A stretch of DNA of 37,227 nucleotides from an uncultured Alteromonadaceae bacterium (lineage in GTDB: Bacteria; Pseudomonadota; Gammaproteobacteria; Enterobacterales; Alteromonadaceae). A model generated the notes under the pieces. The model did no database searches. It worked only from the letters and a program-made list of their open reading frames with translations, and had not been told where the DNA came from. The stretch is taken from positions 1 through 37,227 of the forward strand of contig CALKGI010000245.1 in the NCBI GenBank assembly GCA_938085045.1, in the 5' to 3' direction. Made by a program: the position numbers and the translations under genes. This document shows positions 7,398 through 14,187 of this stretch, in pieces (positions within the stretch are counted from its first letter, which is position 1; each line of letters begins with the position of its first letter).

Positions 7398-9158
7398 TTA
7401 CCGTGATGCCTTATCCAACAAGCAATACGAGAACGGTCGAGCGCTAGAACAAATACGCCCCGGCAATATAGGTGCAATGCCCTCGCCTTTTACCCACTTG
7501 GTTTTAATGTCGTCTACTACCACTTGTTTCAGTGCAATGAGTTTATCAGCATAAGCCACCTGATAATCTAGGTTCAACATGGTGTAACCATCTTGGTCGG
7601 CAATGCTCGGGTCTGCAATGTAGTTGTTAACTGAGGCTACAATCATGTCGTCATCTTTGACTGGGGTGAGGTTTCCTTCACTATCGACTAAGTTCAAATC
7701 TGAGATCTGCTGAGTTTTGGTATCATGACGAAATGCAAAACCCGACACCTGTAAAAACCAGCCATTACCTGTCCAATCTTCAACCGACCGCATTAACACT
7801 TGTTTGAGTGTTTTGCCGCTGATCTCCAATAAACGCAAGTCTACTGGGTACTGAAAAATACCATTTAAATACCATTCGTTTAGCTCAGTGCCTGCGGGGA
7901 TATTTTGATTGAGCCTCAAGCTACCTGAATTGACCAAAGCAACTTGAACTTTGCGGCCACCGGGCAATGCAACATTATCAAAAGCCTTGATCATTTGGTC
8001 GGCAACATATGAGCCGAGGTTAGTTTCATACTTTCTGATTTGAAGCTCTTCAGCTATCAATGTGACATCGGTTTTACCAAGCACTTCTAACAAACACCCT
8101 TCTCCTTGAGCGTGTTTTTTACAATATTCACTTTGATAACGGTTAATCCAATAGTTAGTGCGTTTTTCAAGTTCAGGGTCCACCGCAATGGTGGTATCTT
8201 CAATAACATTGAATCGATGACTGACTGACACCTCTCCCGCAGGAGAAACTGCAATAGAGGCAATGGTGGCACTTCGAAGGTCGGCATCGGCCTTGATTAC
8301 ACACCGCTTGCCAACGCAAACATGTTGGCGGGCGTGCTCATGACCGCCAAAAATAACATCAGGGCCTTCGTCACCTAGGTCTTTAAGTAGCTGTTCATCT
8401 TTGTAAATCCGCAAATGCGTGACGGCTATCACCACCTCAGCACCTCGGGCTTTTAAATCGGCAATATTACGTTTGCTAATAGCCACATAATCCGGGTCAA
8501 TACTGGCATACTCTGGTACGGCGATATCGGTGGTTAAACCATAAATGCCAACTTTAACCCCATTAATTTCGGTGATGGCGTTGTTAATTAACGACTTGCG
8601 AAACGCGTCACTATCACGCTTTGCCGCTTTGTCTAAATGAACATTAGTGCCCAGCCAATAAAAGTTAGATTCTTCAATGCGCTGTGCCAACATATCGGCG
8701 TATTTCATCGTCTTTTTGTCAAACTCATGGTTACCAAACACCACGAAAAATCGTTCGTCAAATTGCTTGTCTGGGCCATTAAGCCCATTCATTAAATCAA
8801 TCATTTGTTCGCCCCGGTACTGAGAGCTCATTGACGAAGGAAACAGAAAATCACCGGCATGGAGCAACAATACTTGCTCGTCAGGCGTATTGAGTTGTTG
8901 TCGCAGCGTTCTAAGGCGTGACATGCCACCCGATTTACGGGCATCGATACCTTCAACATTATATAAATCGTTCACAGCCAATACGTTAAACTGGCGAGTT
9001 TTATTGATTGTTTTTGCCGTGGTTTTACCAACAGCTTTATCTGGCGTTTGCTGACAGCCATTCAATCCCAAAACGACCAATACTAACGTCGCCAGTCCTA
9101 TGCTTTTTAATCCCAAACCCTTAATCCTCAAGTCCTTTAACCTTTGCTGTTTTATCAT
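7398..9158 (-). CDS. Lipoprotein metallophosphatase / 5'-nucleotidase
   Basis: A 586-residue protein of the 5'-nucleotidase (UshA-like) family: an N-terminal calcineurin-like metallophosphatase domain (about 57-330) and a C-terminal nucleotide-binding domain (about 365-570). Metal-site motifs are NDLY at 63-66, AGD at 101-103, GNHE at 142-145, a TH pair and GGHEH. The usual first motif DxH is DxY here, a variant I recall in a subgroup of these phosphatases. A lipoprotein signal ends in LNGC with Cys35, so the mature enzyme should be membrane-anchored and face the periplasm. A GTG four codons upstream (9170) is an alternative start. It lies directly behind the S1/P1 nuclease gene and would dephosphorylate the nucleotides that enzyme releases. 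Confidence 0.85.
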   Translation of the reverse strand: MIKQQRLKDLRIKGLGLKSIGLATLVLVVLGLNGCQQTPDKAVGKTTAKTINKTRQFNVLAVNDLYNVEGIDARKSGGMSRLRTLRQQLNTPDEQVLLLHAGDFLFPSSMSSQYRGEQMIDLMNGLNGPDKQFDERFFVVFGNHEFDKKTMKYADMLAQRIEESNFYWLGTNVHLDKAAKRDSDAFRKSLINNAITEINGVKVGIYGLTTDIAVPEYASIDPDYVAISKRNIADLKARGAEVVIAVTHLRIYKDEQLLKDLGDEGPDVIFGGHEHARQHVCVGKRCVIKADADLRSATIASIAVSPAGEVSVSHRFNVIEDTTIAVDPELEKRTNYWINRYQSEYCKKHAQGEGCLLEVLGKTDVTLIAEELQIRKYETNLGSYVADQMIKAFDNVALPGGRKVQVALVNSGSLRLNQNIPAGTELNEWYLNGIFQYPVDLRLLEISGKTLKQVLMRSVEDWTGNGWFLQVSGFAFRHDTKTQQISDLNLVDSEGNLTPVKDDDMIVASVNNYIADPSIADQDGYTMLNLDYQVAYADKLIALKQVVVDDIKTKWVKGEGIAPILPGRICSSARPFSYCLLDKASR

Positions 9159-9201
9159 TAACCTTGTCACTTTTAGTCGTTACATTAACGCCCCAATGGG
9201 C

Positions 9202-10065
9202 TTATTTATAAATCTGATTAAAAACCATCGCGGCTCTAAATCCAGCCTTTTGCAACTGTAGGTTGATCAGTGGCGTATTGTCGTAGATATACGCAAACCC
9301 AAAGTCAGAGCCATATCTGTCGACATCATAAACGGTTTTTCGTAATTCTAACGATTCGTCCAACCACTGCATCACCTTGCCTTGCTGGTATTGCGCTTTT
9401 AACCCGGGCGGCATGGCGTTCAGTTTATCGGCCAACTCGGTAAAGCTGAATTGTTGCTTGTTGATAAGTCCCCTGTCCCACACCCAGTGCAGTGTGTTGG
9501 GTTGTCCAAACCATTTAACAGCAATATCGTTGCCCCCTCGGTCTTCAAGATACCCAGCATGAAGTGGTTGATGCACATCACCAATCGTGTGCACCAGATA
9601 TTTGACCGCAAAGCGTTTAATTTTACTGGCGTTTGCTGGGTTCTCTACATCTTTAAAATACCCTTGCAATGCTTTTCTAATGGGCCCTTTTTCTATCGGT
9701 TGCCCTTTGAGAATATTACTAAACACTCTGATGGCCATAACCACATCACCATCTTTGCTTTTTTTAGCTGAAGCATAGGTTTCATTTTTGCCGATATTGA
9801 CATAATGCCATTTAGCCGTCACCTGCCAAAGCGCTTCATCAGCGGTGGATGTGCGCATTTCATCTGGCCATGTTGCCGCATAGGGCAACGCTTCTAAGCC
9901 CAATATCTCCTGCAAAGAAGATTTGGCTCTGAGCGAAAGGTTTTCTTCACAAATTTTAGCAATAACACGATGACCAGTAGGACCAAACGCATTTGCATGA
10001 GATGAGAGCAAACATAAGGTTGTGCCAAGCAAGGCAAGACGGGCACTGATTAAACTAGACTTCAT
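9202..10065 (-). CDS. Secreted S1/P1-type nuclease
   Basis: A 287-residue zinc-dependent nuclease of the S1/P1 family, which cuts single-stranded DNA and RNA to 5'-mononucleotides. The signal peptide is residues 1-26, with cleavage after ANA. The mature protein then starts with Phe and has His6, spaced as in P1 nuclease. The remaining zinc ligands are all present: Asp68 (WPDEM), His87 (KWHYVN), His159/Asp163/His169 (HTIGDVHQPLH) and His193/Asp197 (HWVWD). P1 and S1 have Trp at mature position 1, here Phe. The ATG at 10065 follows AAGGG and begins the signal peptide; an upstream TTG start is unlikely. The gene is followed after about 40 bases by the 5'-nucleotidase, suggesting an operon for using extracellular nucleic acid. 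Confidence 0.92.
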   Translation of the reverse strand: MKSSLISARLALLGTTLCLLSSHANAFGPTGHRVIAKICEENLSLRAKSSLQEILGLEALPYAATWPDEMRTSTADEALWQVTAKWHYVNIGKNETYASAKKSKDGDVVMAIRVFSNILKGQPIEKGPIRKALQGYFKDVENPANASKIKRFAVKYLVHTIGDVHQPLHAGYLEDRGGNDIAVKWFGQPNTLHWVWDRGLINKQQFSFTELADKLNAMPPGLKAQYQQGKVMQWLDESLELRKTVYDVDRYGSDFGFAYIYDNTPLINLQLQKAGFRAAMVFNQIYK

Positions 10066-10201
10066 GATGTGACCCTTATAAGACTTATTATTCAATGGGT
10101 TGTGGTGGTGCCTGTAGGCTCAAGGCAAAACAGATAGTAGCGGGAAACTTGGATTAACGCAAATGTACCTTTTTAATTTTATTCACTGTCAATGACAATG
10201 T

Positions 10202-10975
10202 TCACGGCAGCTTAAACCCACCCGGCTTACTTGAATCGGTACCAAACCATTTTTCAATACGTTGTTTAAATGCCGCTTCTTTTTTGATTTGCCCTAATGC
10301 TTTGCGAACCGCTTTAACTAAATTTGCGTCAGTGTTTTTACTGGCCGCCAGCCCCATTACGGCTTTGGATACCACAAACACCCGGCGGAAATAACCCGGG
10401 TCGACATCAAATTTTTGTGACAGGCTTTGAATGCCCACTGCATTAAACAGGTTTAAATCGACTCTATCCCGATACAGCATCCCCAAGCATTGTGATTGAA
10501 ACGCCACTTTTTTGAGACTGGTTTTTGCAAAACCCAGTTTTAACAAGCGTTGTTCGCCAACGTCATCTCTGGGGATACAGGTGACATACTTTTTGGCATC
10601 ACTCATCGAATTGATAACAATGTCTTTTCTTGATTTAAGGGCATAAAAACTGTCGGTTACGGTGTAGTACTCATCAATCCAGTCAAACTGGGTCATACGT
10701 TCATCGGTTTTAACCAAAGTAAAAATAAACACGTTAGGTTGGGTGAGCGCCAGATTATAAGCTCTGGCCCAAGGGTAAACTTCAATTTTGGCGTCAATAC
10801 GAGTTCGGCGCTTGATTTCTTCAACCAACTCAACCGCAAAACCGGTCAGCTGTTGGCCATCGTTGACTTGAAAAGGTGACATGATTTCGGTGACAAAACG
10901 CACCTTCTGGGCAAGGACATTGGCACTACTAAACAAAACTATAACCAGCAAAACACAGCTAACTGTGGTGCTCAT
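10202..10975 (-). CDS. Periplasmic solute-binding protein (SBP_bac_3-like)
   Basis: A 257-residue exported protein resembling the amino-acid-type (family 3) periplasmic binding proteins. After a signal peptide (about 22 residues, ending VLA|Q) come the opening beta strand RFVTEIMSPFQ, the typical LTGFAVELVEEI helix segment, a FIFTLVKTDERM strand with the conserved TxxR-like element, and a C-terminal FKQRIEKWFG helix. The ATG at 10975 was chosen because the signal peptide starts there; a GGAGG lies 16 bases upstream, which is far, and an upstream TTG start at 11059 would put a long charged stretch in front. No ABC permease or ATPase gene is nearby, so this may be one of the orphan binding-protein-like proteins common in marine gammaproteobacteria. 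Ligand unknown. Confidence 0.75.
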   Translation of the reverse strand: MSTTVSCVLLVIVLFSSANVLAQKVRFVTEIMSPFQVNDGQQLTGFAVELVEEIKRRTRIDAKIEVYPWARAYNLALTQPNVFIFTLVKTDERMTQFDWIDEYYTVTDSFYALKSRKDIVINSMSDAKKYVTCIPRDDVGEQRLLKLGFAKTSLKKVAFQSQCLGMLYRDRVDLNLFNAVGIQSLSQKFDVDPGYFRRVFVVSKAVMGLAASKNTDANLVKAVRKALGQIKKEAAFKQRIEKWFGTDSSKPGGFKLP

Positions 10976-11128
10976 TCTGCGTCTATTTGTGCCTCCGAAT
11001 AATACCAACACTGATTTTATTTTCCCGCGCCTGTTTGTGAACTTTAATTGTAACAACAAAAGCTAAGTTGTCACTTGGGTATAGCCTTTATTATGGCCCA
11101 GTTTAACGACCAAATTAAACGTTTTTCT

Positions 11129-11308
11129 TTAATGATGATAAAACTCTGCATCCACTTCGCGCATTTGTTCGATTAAATGTTCGGCTTTGGCGGTTTTACC
11201 CGCTACTTTCAACACCTTAACCGACTGCTCAGCACATGTTTTTGCGTTCCCTATGCAGTAGCTTTCGATAACACCACAGATGCGCTGACGAGCATTATAA
11301 TAAGCCAT
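11129..11308 (-). CDS. Small ORF, 59 residues, unknown
   Basis: A 59-residue reading frame from ATG (11306-11308) to TAA, preceded by AAGAG at 7 bases. It starts MAYYNARQRI, has three cysteines (residues 11, 18, 25), is rich in Ala, Lys and Glu in its second half (probably helical), and ends FYHH. There is no signal peptide or membrane segment. It begins 30 bases after the stop of the RhlG-like reductase on the same strand and may be co-transcribed with it. I do not recognise a family. Support is the ribosome binding site, the position and the even composition; it could still be spurious. Confidence 0.5.
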   Translation of the reverse strand: MAYYNARQRICGVIESYCIGNAKTCAEQSVKVLKVAGKTAKAEHLIEQMREVDAEFYHH

Positions 11309-11338
11309 GTAGTTACTCTTAATGGTTATAAAAAAGAC

Positions 11339-12115
11339 TCACTTTACTGACAGGCCACCATCCACAGGTATAATTGCCCCGGTAACATAATTGCTGCCCC
11401 GACCTGCCAAAAAGCTGATGATGCCTGCAATATCATCTTCGCAGCCCGCCCTTTTGGCAGGAATACCGTCGATAAACGCCGCGTTGTGTTGCTCGTCGTT
11501 GGCTACATGAGCCATCATTTTGGTCGGAAAGTAACCCGGTGCAATGGCATTGATATTCACCTGATTACCAGCCAATTCTAAAGCCAGCACTTTGGTTAAA
11601 TGGTGCAGTGCGCTTTTACTTGCAGCATATGAATAAGCATTGTCACATCGGCTGTTGCTGCCAACTATCGACCCCACATTAATCACCCGCGCCGGGTAAT
11701 CAGTAGAACCAGTAGCTTGAAGCAAGGGCAATAGCTGTTGTGTTAATGTAAAAGGCGCAACCAAATTAACGTCCATTACACCTTTCCAAGCACCCCACGG
11801 AAACTGCTCCAGTTCAGCGCCCCAAGTTTTACCAGAATTATTGACCAATATGTGTAGCTGGGATTCTCTGAGCTTAATTTCATCTGCCAATCCGATGACA
11901 CCAACTTCGGTGGCCAAATTGGCCTGTAGCGCAATACACTCACCAAACTCACTTAGCCGCTGTGCCGTTTGCTCGCAAGCAGCCAATTTGCGTGAGGCGA
12001 TGTACACTTTAGCGCCTAGCTTCACCAGCGTCTGCGCCGCCATTTCGCCAATGCCTCGGCCACCGCCAGTGACCAATGCCACTTTGCCTTGAAGTGAACA
12101 CAAATGATTAAGCAT
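11339..12115 (-). CDS. Short-chain dehydrogenase/reductase, RhlG-like
   Basis: A 258-residue classical SDR: the NADP-binding TGGGRGIG at residues 16-23, the NNSG motif (usually NNAG), a serine in the VINVGSIVG strand, and the catalytic YAASK. The C-terminal part has the IAPGYFPTKM segment and ends in PVDGG. From memory it follows Pseudomonas RhlG closely (for example ILVNNxGxxWGAxLE and ARVINxGS), a beta-ketoacyl reductase first linked to rhamnolipid synthesis; no rhamnolipid genes are nearby. Its length is normal. The ATG start has AAGGAT 7 bases upstream. The likely role is reduction of a 3-oxoacyl substrate with NADPH in the cytoplasm, but SDR substrates cannot be fixed from sequence alone. 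Confidence 0.87.
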   Translation of the reverse strand: MLNHLCSLQGKVALVTGGGRGIGEMAAQTLVKLGAKVYIASRKLAACEQTAQRLSEFGECIALQANLATEVGVIGLADEIKLRESQLHILVNNSGKTWGAELEQFPWGAWKGVMDVNLVAPFTLTQQLLPLLQATGSTDYPARVINVGSIVGSNSRCDNAYSYAASKSALHHLTKVLALELAGNQVNINAIAPGYFPTKMMAHVANDEQHNAAFIDGIPAKRAGCEDDIAGIISFLAGRGSNYVTGAIIPVDGGLSVK

Positions 12116-12239
12116 ATTTTATCCTTGATTGTCTTTTTCTCGGGTCAGCTTAGCATTGTTCAGGGCGAGAGGCACATTGTTGAGTTTATCGTTGAAGGCA
12201 TATAGCGAAGGTCGAATCTTTATCTATGTAGGATGGCCC

Positions 12240-12250
12240 GAGAGAACCGA
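12240..12250. repeat. Left target-site duplication of the MITE
   Basis: GAGAGAACCGA directly abuts the left inverted repeat; the partner at 12440-12450, GAGGGAACCGA, abuts the right one. Ten of 11 positions match, as expected for an aged insertion duplication. Confidence 0.7.
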
Positions 12251-12439
12251 CAATGCTGTTGACTTAAGGGTTGTTGCTATTTCACGTGGTCTATCAAACG
12301 GGAGCGGTTGTCGAGAGAGCGCAAAGAACACAGAGAAAAGAAAAAAGATCCAATTTGCTGTTTTTTGCCCTTCTCTGTGTCCTCTGCGTCCTCTGTGGTG
12401 ATAAGTTTTTGTTTTTTTATTCTTAAGTCAACAGCATTG
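12251..12439. mobile_element. 189-bp MITE with 18-bp perfect terminal inverted repeats
   Basis: The left end CAATGCTGTTGACTTAAG (12251-12268) and its exact reverse complement (12422-12439) bound a 189-bp element without coding capacity. Flanking 11-base direct repeats abut both ends. Inside, a second imperfect inverted repeat (about 12315-12340 against 12370-12397) contains the CTCTGTGTCCTCTGCGTCCT-type sequence that is widely dispersed in bacterial genomes. The ends resemble, from memory, IS4 (TAATGCCGATCAGTTAAG), and an 11-base duplication fits the IS4 family, so this is probably a non-autonomous IS4-type derivative moved in trans. Confidence 0.75.
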
Positions 12440-12450
12440 GAGGGAACCGA
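12440..12450. repeat. Right target-site duplication of the MITE
   Basis: GAGGGAACCGA, directly abutting the right terminal repeat. It pairs with 12240-12250 with one difference. Confidence 0.7.
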
Positions 12451-12476
12451 GTCCCACCTCACGAATTGTAGATTTA

Positions 12477-14033
12477 TTAAAGCTTAGGTTTAACCCGGGC
12501 TTTGCTCGCCTGCTCATAACCAAAGGCGGCTTCAATCAACTTGCCTTCTGCTAAAAATCCCGCAAAAAACGAAATGCCCACAGGCATATCAGCAACCGTA
12601 CCCATTGGCACGGTAATGTGCGGATAACCACTGGTGGCGGCTGGTGAGCTTGCCGAGCCAATATAATGATCACCATTAATTTGGTCGATTTTCCATGCTG
12701 GTTGACTGGTTGGTGCAATCAAAATATCGACGTTGTATTTTTTTAATGTGGCATCAATGCCCGCTTTGCCTGCCAGCCGTTTAGCGTCTTTTTTGTGCTT
12801 AAGGTAGGCTTTATCTGTCAGTGGGCCTTTGCTCTGTGCCATAACAAACAGCTCTTGATTAAAATGAGGCATTTCTTGCAGGCTGTGGGCTTTGTTATAG
12901 CTAATTAGCTGCTCGAGCGTTTTGGGGTGGTCGCCTTTGGTATGGCTGAGATATTCGTTTAAGTCGGCTTTGAATTCATATAATAACACCTCAAATTCTG
13001 CTTCATCCCACTGACCTTTGGTGTCAATATTGGCGTTGTCGACAATAATAGCCCCTTGTTTTCTCAGTACTTCAAGCGATTGTTCAAACAGTTTATCAAC
13101 GCCCGGGAGGTAACCCATCAGGTTGCGCACAATGCCTACTCGCTTGCCTTTCAAACCATCGGTTTTTAGATGGCTAACATAATCAACCGAGCTTTTAACT
13201 GCACCTTGGTCATTTTTATCCACGGCAACCATAGCCGTCAATAAATGCACCGCATCGGTGACAGTTCTGGCCATGGCACCTGCGGTATCTTGGCTGTGCG
13301 CCAGCGGAATTATGCCACTACGACTAACAGTACCAAGGGTAGGTTTAATACCAACAATACCATTAACCGATGCCGGACAAGTGACTGACCCGTCGGTTTC
13401 GGTGCCCACAGCCAACATCGTTAGATTGGCTGCAACGGCTACGGCAGAACCTGAGCTTGAACCACAGGCTGTGCGCGTTATGTCGTATGGGTTTTTGGTT
13501 TGTCCGTACATGCCACTCCAACCGCTAGAGGAGTGTGTTGAGCGAAAGTTTGCCCATTCCGACAAGTTTGCTTTGCCCAGAATAATGGCACCTGCTTTGC
13601 GTAATTGCTCAACCAAATAGGCGTCTTTTTCAGGGAAGTTGTTTTGCAATGCTCTAGAGCCTGCGGTGTTTGCCATGCCCTCATTGGTGTCGATATTGTC
13701 TTTGAGTATTACCGGCATTCCATGTAGAGGCCCGCGTGAGCCTTTGTTTTTGCGCTCTTGATCTAACATTTTCGCTCTTTTGAGCGCGTTTTTGTTCAGT
13801 TGACCCACGGCATTCAGTTGTACGCCGCTATCATCATGTTTTGCAATAACATCCAAATAATACCGTACCATCGCTTCGCTGCTTAACTCTCCTTGGCTGA
13901 TTTGTTGCTGCACCTGCTTTAGTGTCAACTCTTCAAGGTTGCTTGCAGCTTGAGTTACTGGGGTGAGCAACGCAGTTGATAGCCCGATTAACAAAGATAG
14001 CGCTGATAGAGGCGCAGCAGAGAATTTTTTCAT
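12477..14033 (-). CDS. Exported amidase (amidase signature family)
   Basis: A 518-residue member of the amidase signature family, which hydrolyses amide bonds with a Ser-cisSer-Lys triad. Catalytic Lys111 lies in VILKDNIDT, the cis-Ser is in GSSSGS (191-196), and the nucleophile is Ser216 in GTETDGSVTCPA. An N-terminal signal peptide (about residues 1-29, ending TQA) places it in the periplasm, unlike the cytoplasmic GatA. It is a stand-alone gene with no gatB or gatC nearby. The ATG at 14033 begins the signal peptide; the open frame runs 85 codons further upstream but overlaps the divergent gene's leader. No good ribosome binding site is seen. The substrate is unknown; peptide-amide or aryl-amide hydrolysis is possible. 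Confidence 0.88.
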   Translation of the reverse strand: MKKFSAAPLSALSLLIGLSTALLTPVTQAASNLEELTLKQVQQQISQGELSSEAMVRYYLDVIAKHDDSGVQLNAVGQLNKNALKRAKMLDQERKNKGSRGPLHGMPVILKDNIDTNEGMANTAGSRALQNNFPEKDAYLVEQLRKAGAIILGKANLSEWANFRSTHSSSGWSGMYGQTKNPYDITRTACGSSSGSAVAVAANLTMLAVGTETDGSVTCPASVNGIVGIKPTLGTVSRSGIIPLAHSQDTAGAMARTVTDAVHLLTAMVAVDKNDQGAVKSSVDYVSHLKTDGLKGKRVGIVRNLMGYLPGVDKLFEQSLEVLRKQGAIIVDNANIDTKGQWDEAEFEVLLYEFKADLNEYLSHTKGDHPKTLEQLISYNKAHSLQEMPHFNQELFVMAQSKGPLTDKAYLKHKKDAKRLAGKAGIDATLKKYNVDILIAPTSQPAWKIDQINGDHYIGSASSPAATSGYPHITVPMGTVADMPVGISFFAGFLAEGKLIEAAFGYEQASKARVKPKL

Positions 14034-14187
14034 AAGAAGGATCGCAAATTTGACAAAATGAGTGATGGGTTTATAACGTTTTTGATTTATCCTTGTCCAG
14101 TGATTTATCAAAATGCTAGTGCGAACAATCCGCTTGCATATATATAAAACAGTACAGCAAACTTTACATTCAAGGAAAATACTACGG

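Larger units (their letters stand above)
12116..12476. other. Intergenic region hosting the MITE
   Basis: No gene. Apart from the MITE at 12251-12439 and its flanking 11-base repeats, the 124 bases next to the reductase gene show nothing clear beyond its ribosome binding site. Reading frames crossing the element are by-products of its inverted repeats. Confidence 0.5.

Noticed and set aside
12129..12462. Reading frames on both strands across the MITE
   Set aside because: They use the inverted repeats as coding sequence and have no ribosome binding sites.
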